Source: JBKBXU01 sp046313675 (lineage in GTDB: Bacteria > Bacteroidota > Bacteroidia > Cytophagales > Cytophagaceae). Taken from it: a stretch of 11,440 nucleotides of DNA. Where the stretch lies: the NCBI GenBank assembly GCA_046313675.1, contig JBKBXU010000140.1:1-11440 (forward strand), written 5' to 3'. A program made the translations under genes and the position numbers. Below, piece by piece: positions 1 to 7,688 of the stretch (position 1 is the stretch's first letter; the number at the start of each line of letters is the position of its first letter). The notes beneath the pieces were generated by a model, which saw nothing but the letters and a program-made list of their open reading frames with translations, did no database searches and was not told the origin of the DNA.

Positions 1-389
1 TTGGTTTTCTGTTTATACTATCCCCCCCCTCATTCTTTAATATATAAAGACAAACTTTTTTAATTGGTGAAAACCTGAATGAAGATTCCACAAAATTGGT
101 TATAGGGTATCTTATATCTTAGTGTTTGCTATTAATTGTTTAGGGTTGATAGTGATATGGGTTTTATGGGTCACAGAGTGCTGCTAAATCGTTGTTGGTG
201 GATTATTTATGTTACTTATTAACCAACTACAGGTTTATTGCGTTTAAGTATTATTGATGATTTAATGATTGCCAACCAGGAATTTTCTTTCTAACCAAGA
301 GAAAGAAAAAGGGGAGACAGAATCGTATCAGCAAATTTAAAAAAGCCAAAAATGTTCGCAACTGAACATATGCGAAACATTTTTTATGT
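1..389. other. Non-coding region upstream of the histidine kinase gene
   Basis: I found no convincing coding region on either strand. The region is AT-rich and holds a run of eight C at 22-29, a short AT-rich inverted repeat (TCTTTA at 34-39 and TAAAGA at 45-50), a purine-rich stretch around 296-316, and the hairpin pair described separately at 348-384. I looked for the Bacteroidota -7 element TAnnTTTG and found only imperfect matches, for example TATTATTG at 249-256, without a suitable -33 TTTG, so I do not call a promoter. The end of an upstream gene is not visible in this window. Confidence 0.6.
348..385 (+). promoter_or_regulatory. Two mutually exclusive hairpins ending in a T run before the kinase start
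   Basis: Long stem: AAAAATGTTCGCA (348-360) pairs with TGCGAAACATTTTT (371-384) with a single bulged A. It is followed by T at 385, so its 3' side is a T5-6 run, and the kinase ATG is at 390. Short stem: ATGTTC (352-357) pairs perfectly with GAACAT (364-369) around the six-base loop GCAACT. The two stems share the left arm and cannot form together. The arrangement could be a terminator/antiterminator, a structure masking the ribosome-binding region, or simply a protein-binding inverted repeat. The sequence shows the repeats; regulatory use is inference. Confidence 0.5.
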
Positions 390-3300
390 ATGCAACAATT
401 AAAGAAAATTCACATTAGCTTGTGGGATATTTATGTTAAGTATGTTCAGAAAGTCGTTTTAAACAATGAGCCTTACGCCCCGGAAAAAGTATCTTTCTGG
501 CGAAATGCAGCGTTCTGTAAGATTCTTACTTATCTAACACCATTAAGTCTGATTGCACTGATTCCAAGTGTTATTATGGCCTTCATGAATGGTTTTTATG
601 TGGTTGGTATCGCGGATTTGGTAGGCTTTTTTACGATAGTTCTCATAACCGTAGGGCCCGGATTAAAGCTGGAAATACGGAAGGCTACATTTATTCTTGT
701 TCTTTATTGTTTATCGGTTATTCTTCTCTATTATTTACCGCTACCAGCCCCCGGACTCTTGTTTTTACTTACGGTTACTATTTTTTCATCTATAGTTTAT
801 TCATCTGCTGCCGCCTATTTTTCAGCCTGGATAAACACGGCTATTTGTGTTTTGTTTGGTGTGCTAATTTATTTCGCAACAGCGCTTCTTATTACTTTTA
901 GTTATGATATAGGAGCATGGGTTGCAACATCCTCTAATTTGGTTTTGCTTAGTTTTGCATGTGCCAAATGCTTAGATTTATTGCTCAATGGTTTAACTAA
1001 CTCTTTAAGAGAAAATAGGATTTCAGAAGAAAAGCTTGAAAAGGCCAACCGCCTTTATCAGTTCATAAGTCAAATCAACCAAACCATTGTTCATGTAAAA
1101 GATGCGAAATCGCTTTTTCGCGACTCATGCCGTATTGCCCTTGACCTGGGTAAGTATAAAATGGCGTGGATAGGTGGCTTTGACATCCCACAAAAGAAAA
1201 TATCACTGTTGGAGTACCGTGGTATACCTTCAGAAGATATCCAACTATTTACTGATGCATCTTATGCCAACAATGGCCCGCAGGATTACGTATTGCGCAC
1301 AGACAGTTATTTCCTCTGCAACAATATTGAAAATGCACCTGGAATGGAAAGCTGGAAAGCCTATGCTAAGAAGCATGACATACGTTCCTTCATTGTATTG
1401 CCAATAAGAAAATCTGGCAACATCTTCGGTACATTTAACCTCTATGCAAGTGAACTTAATTTTTTTCATAGTGATGATATAGCACTTCTTAAAGAAGTAA
1501 CAGGCGATATATCCTTTGCCCTTGACCTCTTTGAAAAAGCAGAACGACATAAGGAAGCAGAAGAGCTATTACTTAAAAATGAAAAACTATTTCGTGTACT
1601 AACTGAGAAAGGTATTGATATGAAAACCATGGCAACGGTCGATGGAAAAATAACATATGCCAGCCCCTCAATAACTAAATTACTTGGATATACTGTAGAA
1701 GAGTTTTTAGAAACTTCTACATTCAATATGATTCACCCTGATGATATTCCGGTGCTTTCTGAGAAAATACAGAATCTATTAAAATCTCCGGGCGGATCTT
1801 TTTTTAATCAGCATCGCATACTTCATAAAAATGGGAATTGGATCTGGAGCGAAGGATCGCTTACTAATATGCTTCATGAGCCGGGAATTGAATCTCTGGT
1901 ATCAAACTTTAGAGATATTACAGAAAAGAAGAAGGCGGAAATTGAATTACAAAAACACTTTGATGAGCTGGAAGCAGTCTCTAAACAACGATCTGCAATT
2001 TTAAACACATTACCGGCAAGCATAGCGTTGCTTGACAATGAGGGAGTCATTGTAAAAGTAAATGAGGAATGGAAAAAGTTTGGTAAAACAGAAGGCTTGC
2101 ACGACTTCTATCCTCATCTTAGTGAAAACTATATTGAGCTATCCGAAAAATCTTTTGGTAGAGAGGCAAATTATGGCAAGCAATTGTCGCAGGGTTTACA
2201 GGAAGTATTAAGAGGAAACAGGGAATATTTTGCAATGGAATATCCATGCAATCTGCCTACAGAAAAAAAATGGTTCAAAGTAGAAGCAAGGCCTTTTAAA
2301 AGCAATCTTCGGACTGGCGTGGTTGTGATGCATATTGATATTACCGAACGGAAAAATGCAGAAGCCGAGATGTTGCTTCTTATTAATAATACAGAAGAAG
2401 CATTTGTATTGCTCAACAGAAACCTGCAAATAGTATCATTCAATAATCAATTTAACATATTATATAAAAAATACTTTGGGTTGGAAATACAAAAAGGCGA
2501 TTTAATTTTAGATTATGCGCAGCCGAACAGAAAAGAAATCACCGCCTCTATTTATGAAAAAGTATTAGAAGGAAATGTTGAAGAATCTGAAATTATAATT
2601 CCTTATTTAAACACAACTAAATATTTTTCCCTTAAGTACACTCCTGCAAAAGATGAATCTGGAAATATCTTCGGTGCTTTTGTAACGGCTATTGATATTA
2701 CCGAAAAAAAGAAGGCAGAAGAGCAAAAAGAATTTGAAAGAAGAGATAAAGAAGCGCTTATAAACAGTACAGAAGATTTAATTTGGAGTATTTCAAATGA
2801 TTATAAGTTAATAGCAGCCAATAATTCATTTATCAGGGAAATAAAAAAACATACGGGAGTTGAACTCAAACAGGGTGACGATATATTGAACTTTGTTGAT
2901 TTCCCGCCTGAGTATCTTAATTATTGGAAAGGACTTTACAATAGAGCTCTTTCGGGTGAATCATTTAAAACGGAAATTTACACTCCACAAGAGGCAGGGA
3001 GGGATGAGTCTTGGCTTGATAATAGTTTTAGTCCTATCATTAGTAATGAGCAGATAATAGGTATTGCATGTTATGCCAGGAATATAACAGAAAAGAAAAG
3101 AGCAGAAAATAAGTTGATTCTTACTTCTACTGCATTGCAAGGCGCCTTAAATGGTCTTAATAAGATAATGGATTCTTCTCTGGATATTATTTGCACAATT
3201 GATGGAGAAGGGAATTTTGTGAACGTAAGTGCTGCCTCTGAAGACATTTTAGGATATACACCACATGAATTGGAAGGTACACGATTTATGGATTACGTAT

Positions 3301-4973
3301 TTGTTGAAGATGTAGAGAAAACATCTGGGGTAGCCGAAGAAATAATGAGTGGGGTTTCTTTTACCATGTTTGAAAACCGTTACGTACATAAAAATGGAGG
3401 TATAGTGCCCATAATCTGGTCAGCAAAATGGGATTATGGTGATAAACTTATGTATTGTATTGCAAAAGATGGAACCGAGAAAAAGTCATTAGAAAAAGCG
3501 GTTGAAAGTGAAAGGCAACGATTTTTCGATTTGTTCTCAGAGGCTCCATCAAGCATGGGTATTTTGAGTGGGCCTGACCATGTCTTTGAAATTGTTAACC
3601 CACTTTATTTACAATTGATCGGTAAAAAAGATATAATTGGCAAAACAGTGCGAGAAGTTTTACCGGAAGCAGTAGACCAGGGAATTATTAATATATTAGA
3701 CGAAGTATACAAAACAGGCAAAACCTTTTCCTCTAATGAGATGCTAATTAAATTAGATGTTCAGGGAACCGGGCAACTCGTTGATAAGTATTTAAATTTT
3801 ATGTACCAGGCCCATCGAACAGAAGGAAATACCATAGATGGAATTCTTTTCTTTGCAGTGGATGTAACAGAACAAGTAGTATTGCGAAAAAGAATTGAAG
3901 AAAGTGAAGCAAAGCTAAAAGAAGCCCAGACAATAGCCCATATTAGCAATTGGGAAATTGATCTGTTGACAAATTCCCATACCTGGTCAGATGAGTTTTA
4001 CAGCATTTGCGGAATTAAAAAAGGTGAGGCACTGCCTTCTTTCGAAACTTTTCTATCATTTATTTACCCTGAGGATGTTATTGTTGCAAAAGAAAAGATG
4101 CAGGAAGCATTTAAAACCCTTGAGGCATCATCCATTAATTTCCGTATCCTCCCTCAGAATGGTAGTATAAAATATGTTTATGCAGAGTGGAAATTTGATT
4201 ATGATAAAAGCACCCCAACCAGGCTTTACGGAATCTTGCAAGATATAACGGAAAGAAAAATTGCAGAAGAAGAGCGTGAAAAATTAATTCATGATTTGAT
4301 TCAGCGTAACCGAGACCTGGAGCAATTTACATTCATTATTTCTCACAATTTGCGTGCACCTACAGCGAACATCATCGGTTTCTCTGAAGTTTTGCAGGGT
4401 AAAGATCTGACACCCCAAGTGCAAAAAGAGTTGCTGAACGGGCTTTCATCATCTGTAGCCGGGCTTGACGCCATCATCAAAGACATTAACTCCATATTGC
4501 AGGTAAAGCGAGAAGTCAATGAAAATAAGGAAAAAATAGTTTTCTCCAGATTGGTAAAAGAGATAACTGGTAGCATTGAAAAGATTATTCATCAGTATAA
4601 TGTTAACATCAACGTTGATTTTTCAGAAGTAGATGAACTGTTTTCCCTGAAAATTTATATGCATAGTATCTTTTATAATTTAATAAGCAACAGCATAAAA
4701 TATCGCAAACCCGATGAGAAACTGGTCATCGAAATAAGAAGCAGAAGAGAAAATGGAAAAATCATTCTTTCATTTAAAGACAATGGTTTAGGTATTGACA
4801 TGAAGGCAAACAGCGATAAAGTGTTTGGGCTTTATAAACGATTCCACTCTCACGTAGAAGGTAAAGGCATGGGCTTATTTATGGTTAAAACACAGGTAGA
4901 AGCAATAGGTGGGAAAATAACCGTAGAAAGCGAACTCAATAAAGGGACAGAGTTTACAATTGTAATTCAATAG
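390..4973 (+). CDS. Membrane-anchored GAF/multi-PAS sensor histidine kinase
   Basis: This is a large sensor kinase of 1527 residues. Residues about 45-198 hold six predicted membrane helices. A GAF-like domain (about 221-385) follows, then seven PAS/PAC units at about 395-515, 525-657, 657-775, 780-905, 925-1033, 1040-1165 and 1168-1292. Most end in the linker D-I-T-E-K/R-K-x-A-E, with the last two resembling PAS_4 and PAS_3. The DHp H-box contains SHNLRAP with phospho-acceptor His1319. The ATP-binding domain has an N-box (NLISNSIKY, Asn1434), G1 box (DNGLGID, Asp1464) and G2 box (GKGMGL, from Gly1491). All key catalytic residues are present, so it should be active. There is no receiver domain; the regulator 95 bases downstream is the likely partner. 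The start at 390 precedes the first helix and has no evident Shine-Dalgarno sequence; hairpins lie just upstream. The ligand cannot be predicted: I see no heme or flavin signature that I trust. Confidence 0.96.
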   Translation: MQQLKKIHISLWDIYVKYVQKVVLNNEPYAPEKVSFWRNAAFCKILTYLTPLSLIALIPSVIMAFMNGFYVVGIADLVGFFTIVLITVGPGLKLEIRKATFILVLYCLSVILLYYLPLPAPGLLFLLTVTIFSSIVYSSAAAYFSAWINTAICVLFGVLIYFATALLITFSYDIGAWVATSSNLVLLSFACAKCLDLLLNGLTNSLRENRISEEKLEKANRLYQFISQINQTIVHVKDAKSLFRDSCRIALDLGKYKMAWIGGFDIPQKKISLLEYRGIPSEDIQLFTDASYANNGPQDYVLRTDSYFLCNNIENAPGMESWKAYAKKHDIRSFIVLPIRKSGNIFGTFNLYASELNFFHSDDIALLKEVTGDISFALDLFEKAERHKEAEELLLKNEKLFRVLTEKGIDMKTMATVDGKITYASPSITKLLGYTVEEFLETSTFNMIHPDDIPVLSEKIQNLLKSPGGSFFNQHRILHKNGNWIWSEGSLTNMLHEPGIESLVSNFRDITEKKKAEIELQKHFDELEAVSKQRSAILNTLPASIALLDNEGVIVKVNEEWKKFGKTEGLHDFYPHLSENYIELSEKSFGREANYGKQLSQGLQEVLRGNREYFAMEYPCNLPTEKKWFKVEARPFKSNLRTGVVVMHIDITERKNAEAEMLLLINNTEEAFVLLNRNLQIVSFNNQFNILYKKYFGLEIQKGDLILDYAQPNRKEITASIYEKVLEGNVEESEIIIPYLNTTKYFSLKYTPAKDESGNIFGAFVTAIDITEKKKAEEQKEFERRDKEALINSTEDLIWSISNDYKLIAANNSFIREIKKHTGVELKQGDDILNFVDFPPEYLNYWKGLYNRALSGESFKTEIYTPQEAGRDESWLDNSFSPIISNEQIIGIACYARNITEKKRAENKLILTSTALQGALNGLNKIMDSSLDIICTIDGEGNFVNVSAASEDILGYTPHELEGTRFMDYVFVEDVEKTSGVAEEIMSGVSFTMFENRYVHKNGGIVPIIWSAKWDYGDKLMYCIAKDGTEKKSLEKAVESERQRFFDLFSEAPSSMGILSGPDHVFEIVNPLYLQLIGKKDIIGKTVREVLPEAVDQGIINILDEVYKTGKTFSSNEMLIKLDVQGTGQLVDKYLNFMYQAHRTEGNTIDGILFFAVDVTEQVVLRKRIEESEAKLKEAQTIAHISNWEIDLLTNSHTWSDEFYSICGIKKGEALPSFETFLSFIYPEDVIVAKEKMQEAFKTLEASSINFRILPQNGSIKYVYAEWKFDYDKSTPTRLYGILQDITERKIAEEEREKLIHDLIQRNRDLEQFTFIISHNLRAPTANIIGFSEVLQGKDLTPQVQKELLNGLSSSVAGLDAIIKDINSILQVKREVNENKEKIVFSRLVKEITGSIEKIIHQYNVNINVDFSEVDELFSLKIYMHSIFYNLISNSIKYRKPDEKLVIEIRSRRENGKIILSFKDNGLGIDMKANSDKVFGLYKRFHSHVEGKGMGLFMVKTQVEAIGGKITVESELNKGTEFTIVIQ

Positions 4974-4985
4974 GGACTAAAATAT

Positions 4986-5007
4986 ATTATTCAATTAATT
5001 GAATAAT
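4986..5007. repeat. Perfect 22-bp palindrome between kinase and regulator genes
   Basis: ATTATTCAATT is followed directly by its exact reverse complement AATTGAATAAT, with no spacer. It starts 12 bases after the kinase stop codon and ends 11 bases before the -33 element of the regulator promoter. All base pairs except one G-C pair per arm are A-T and no clean T tract follows, so it is a poor intrinsic terminator. A dimeric-protein operator is the better guess. Confidence 0.55.
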
Positions 5008-5018
5008 TGTTTGTTGAC

Positions 5019-5051
5019 TTTGATTTATAAAAGCATCTATTGCTATATTTG
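5019..5051 (+). promoter_or_regulatory. Bacteroidota-type promoter for the response regulator
   Basis: TATATTTG at 5044-5051 fits the Bacteroidota primary sigma -7 consensus TAnnTTTG exactly. TTTG at 5019-5022 fits the -33 element, with 21 bases between them, which is within the usual range. A start a few bases after 5051 would give a leader of only about 10-13 bases before the ATG at 5069. This implies the regulator can be transcribed apart from the kinase gene. Confidence 0.5.
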
Positions 5052-5068
5052 AAAGCTAAAAAGCAAAT

Positions 5069-5467
5069 ATGACAAAATCAGCTAAGCGATTTCTAATTGT
5101 TGATGATGATCCATTAAACAATTTTCTTTCAAAAATGGTATTAAAAATGTCTTTTGGAGAGGTAGAAGTAAAGGATTTTCTTATTCCTGAATTAGCATTA
5201 GAATACATCGAAACTGAATTTGAACATAATCAGCATCAAGAAATAGTTATATTATTTTTAGATATCAACATGCCAACCTTAACCGGATGGGATTTTCTTG
5301 ATAAATTTAAAGTATTCACAGAGCCTCTAAAAAATCAATTCACTATCTACATGCTCTCCTCTTCCATTGATCCTGCTGACATTCAACGTGCACAACTCAA
5401 TCCACTGGTCAAAGATTTTATCGAGAAGCCCCTTAGTAGAGATATTCTTGCAAAAATATTTAGTTAA
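5069..5467 (+). CDS. Single-domain response regulator (CheY-like receiver)
   Basis: This 132-residue protein consists only of a receiver domain. The acidic cluster is Asp12-Asp14 (LIVDDDP), the phospho-acceptor is Asp65 in LFLDINMP, the switch serine is in MLSSSI (Ser97/Ser98), and the conserved lysine is Lys120 in IEKPLS. All residues needed for Mg-dependent phosphorylation are present. There is no output domain, so it probably acts by protein-protein contact or as a phosphorelay intermediate. It is the nearest partner for the upstream kinase, which lacks its own receiver; such pairs are common in Bacteroidota. It has its own predicted promoter. I saw no clear terminator after it. Confidence 0.94.
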   Translation: MTKSAKRFLIVDDDPLNNFLSKMVLKMSFGEVEVKDFLIPELALEYIETEFEHNQHQEIVILFLDINMPTLTGWDFLDKFKVFTEPLKNQFTIYMLSSSIDPADIQRAQLNPLVKDFIEKPLSRDILAKIFS

Positions 5468-5607
5468 GTTCAAATTCCCTCGCTTAATGATGGACATACC
5501 GGAATTTATAAATATAAGGTAGTAGTACTTTTAACCTGAATTCTAAGGCTTGGTAAAAGTAACGTAAATTAGCGACCCTTGTTTAAGGTAACATGAAAAG
5601 CCTTTGC

Positions 5608-5626
5608 ATGGTTACAAACAAACCAT
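5608..5626. repeat. Short inverted repeat upstream of the DUF5996 gene
   Basis: ATGGTT at 5608-5613 and AACCAT at 5621-5626 are exact reverse complements around a seven-base loop. It lies in the 189-base gap between the regulator and the DUF5996 gene. TACTTTTA at 5526-5533 matches seven of the eight positions of TAnnTTTG but would leave a leader of more than 110 bases, so I do not call a promoter. The repeat is short and could occur by chance. Confidence 0.25.
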
Positions 5627-5656
5627 AGTCTTTTATACTTACATGAATAATACCTA

Positions 5657-6608
5657 ATGTTACATAGCATGAAGTGCAAAGAATTATGGCCGGATCTGTC
5701 ATTTGAGAAAGGCAGAGATACCTATAAAACCATACATTTATGGACTCAGATCGTGGGTAAAATTAAANNNNNNNNNNATCAACCACTCCTGGCATGTTAC
5801 TTTATTTGTTACTCCTTTCGGATTTACCACAGGAGACCTCTTTGTACAAGGAAAGCATTTTCAAATTAACCTCAATTTTATCAGGCACCAGCTAGAAATC
5901 AAAGCCAGTGATAATGAGGCAAAGGTTTTTAGTTTGGTTTCACTATCTGTTGCCGAATGTTACCGAAATGTAATGGATTCACTACAGGAGCTGGATATAG
6001 ATGTTAAGATTAATCCTGTTCCTAATGAAATGGAAAATCCATATTCTCTTGATGAGGAAGTTCATAATGTTTATGATCCTGAAATTGCCCTTGCAATCCA
6101 CCGTGCACTTTTAAATTCAAACGAAATATTTACCAAGTTCCGGGCCGGATTTATAGGTAAATGTAGTCCGGTTCATTTCTTCTGGGGAGGTTTCGATTTG
6201 GCAGTTTCACGTTTTTCGGGACGCACTGCTCCGGAACATCCCGGTGGGATACCTAATATGCCGGATTGGGTTGCTCAGGAAGCTTATTCCCACGAGGTGT
6301 GTAGTTGTGGGTTTTGGCTCGGCAACGAAATGGTACCCTTTGCTTTATTTTATAGCTATCTATATCCGGAACCTAATGGGTTTAAAACATCTGCTGTAAA
6401 GCCGGATGGAGCATATTATCATGAGGACTTAAGGGAGTTTATATTGCCTTATGAAAGTGTACGCCAGGCTGCAAACCCTTCAAAGGTATTAATGGATTTT
6501 CTTAATTCAACATACCAGGCAGCTGCAGATCTTGCTAAATGGGATAGGCAAAATTTAGAATCACAAAAATCAAAATACTCAAATTACCATTTATCATCAA
6601 AATCATGA
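5657..6608 (+). CDS. DUF5996 family protein, reading frame split by an assembly gap
   Basis: The protein matches the DUF5996 family in order: ELWPDLSF and HLWTQIVGKIK before the gap, then NHSWHV, GKCSPVHFFWG (from 6156), FDLAVSRFSGR, HPGG, EAYSHEV, YPEPNGF, LPYESVRQAA and a C-terminal YQAAADLAKWDR. The first 37 codons (5657-5767) and the last 276 (5778-6605) are in different frames only because the gap is written as 10 N; a true gap length that is a multiple of three joins them. The full protein is then about 315-320 residues, the usual size for the family. The start may be 5657 or the internal ATG at 5669; 5669 leaves a shorter tail before the conserved WP. It is cytosolic, with no signal peptide. 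The family is uncharacterised, so I assign no reaction. The next gene begins 30 bases after the stop, suggesting co-transcription. Confidence 0.9.
5768..5777. other. Assembly gap (10 N) inside the DUF5996 gene
   Basis: Ten unknown bases follow codon 37 of the DUF5996 gene. Ten is not a multiple of three and throws the gene out of frame, although both sides carry adjacent conserved family motifs. From memory of the family, about five or six residues normally separate GKIR/K from the (L/I)NHxWHV motif, so the missing sequence is probably about 15-18 bases and 10 N is a placeholder. Confidence 0.85.
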
Positions 6609-6638
6609 AGCTGGAGAAATACATTTTAATAAAGTACT

Positions 6639-7151
6639 ATGTCAAACCTTAACGATAATCAACCCTATACAATACCTGCTCTGACAAGAATCGGGCATGT
6701 GCATCTTTAAGTTGCAGATCTTGATCGTTCACTGAAATTCTATCATAACTTATTGGGTTTTGAGGTTACAATGCTGTACGGGAGTCAGGCAGCATTTATT
6801 TCTGCCGGAGGGTATCACCACCATATTGGATTAAATACATGGTACAGCAAGGGAGCACCTTCAGCTACGAAAAGCGGTGTAGGTTTATTTCATACTGCGA
6901 TATTGTATCCCACAAGAAAAGACCTTGCATTAATCTATGATCGTTTGCGAAAAGCAGATTATCCTTTGTCTGGCGCAAGTGATCATGGAGTGTCAGAGGC
7001 ATTATATCTGGAAGATCCGGATGGCAATGGTGTGGAGTTGTACTGGGACAGGCCCAAAGAGTTTTGGCCATTCAATGATGAAGGCTCTTTGGATATGTAT
7101 ACCAAGGCACTTGACCTGGAAAGTTTACTTAAAGAAATTGATGAAAAATAA
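6639..7151 (+). pseudogene. CatE-like VOC family (glyoxalase/extradiol dioxygenase superfamily) gene with in-frame stop
   Basis: Read from the ATG at 6639, the frame gives a complete 170-codon VOC protein with a TAA at codon 24 (6708-6710). Upstream is IPALTRIGHVHL and downstream VADLDRSLKFYHNLLGF, which together make the first beta-alpha motif of the family; Lys or Arg is usual at the stop position. Candidate metal ligands are His20 (GHV), His85 (LFHTAIL) and Glu133 (GVELYW). GASDHGVSEALYLEDPDGNG is typical of the CatE/COG2514 group, whose members are annotated as catechol-2,3-dioxygenase-like or glyoxalase-like; the substrate is unknown. The next in-frame ATG (6753) would give a 132-residue protein lacking His20 and the first motif, so probably no metal centre. 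No other damage is visible, which points to a recent mutation or a sequence error. The gene lies 30 bases after DUF5996, probably in the same transcript. Confidence 0.8.
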
Positions 7152-7174
7152 CACCTTTACAATAGGTGTTTTAA
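7150..7174 (+). terminator. Terminator-like hairpin after the VOC gene
   Basis: AACACCT (7150-7156) pairs with AGGTGTT (7164-7170) around a seven-base loop, and the T run continues for two more bases. The stem begins within the VOC stop codon. At seven base pairs with a short T tract, it is a modest intrinsic terminator that would end a DUF5996-VOC transcript. The rest of the intergenic region to 7289 shows nothing I can name. Confidence 0.5.
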
Positions 7175-7289
7175 GCAGAATCAACTTTCAAACTAATGAG
7201 GTTATGATATTCTATGGAAACATTGCTAAATTAGTTCTAAGATTAGGGTGGAAAAGTGAAATCTAAGTAATTTACAATTAACATAAAGC

Positions 7290-7652
7290 ATGAATACAAC
7301 TCCTGAACACGATGAACGAATGGCAAAAATGACCTTTGCTTCGGTTTATCCACACTATATCACAAAAGTTGAAAAGAAGGGCAGGACAAAAGAAGAATTG
7401 CATCAGGTGATAGAATGGCTGACCGGATTTGACGAGGAGAAATTGAAAAGTTTGATAGACGAGAATGTGACCTTTAATATATTCTTTGAGAGGGCGAATC
7501 TTAATCCTAAAGCCGACCTAATTACAGGGACAATCTGTGGTTATCGTGTAGATGAAATTGAAAATTTTGTGACAAAGCAAGTTAGGTATTTAGATAAGCT
7601 GGTGGATGAGTTGGCAAAGGGGCGTAAGATGGAAAAGATTCTTAGAGCTTGA
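7290..7652 (+). CDS. DUF2200 family protein
   Basis: This 120-residue soluble protein matches the DUF2200 family along its whole length. Recognisable blocks are TPEHDERMAKMTFASVYPHY, KKGRTKEELHQVIEWLTG, a central VTFNIFFERANLNP, ITGTICGYRVDEIENF, and the highly conserved C-terminal QVRYLDKLVDELAKGRKMEK. The length is typical and the frame intact. There is no signal peptide, membrane segment or catalytic motif I can identify. The family occurs in scattered bacteria and has no known function as far as I can recall, so I assign none. The 138-base spacer and hairpin after the VOC gene suggest its own transcription, but I found no exact TAnnTTTG promoter. The ATG at 7290 is the only start preserving the conserved N-terminal block. 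Confidence 0.9.
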   Translation: MNTTPEHDERMAKMTFASVYPHYITKVEKKGRTKEELHQVIEWLTGFDEEKLKSLIDENVTFNIFFERANLNPKADLITGTICGYRVDEIENFVTKQVRYLDKLVDELAKGRKMEKILRA

Positions 7653-7688
7653 TAAAAAGCTGAATCAAACTTCGGGTTTAATACTTCT

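Noticed and set aside
1245..1726. Two antisense open frames inside the kinase gene
   Set aside because: They lie opposite the well-supported GAF/PAS coding region, and their translations are low in recognisable features.
4986..5010. The palindrome after the kinase gene as an intrinsic terminator
   Set aside because: The stem is almost entirely A-T with no loop and no clean T tract, so it is better read as a DNA-binding site.
6937..7266. A 109-codon open frame on the + strand overlapping the VOC gene
   Set aside because: It is an out-of-frame overlap of a gene with clear family motifs, and its own translation shows no recognisable domain.
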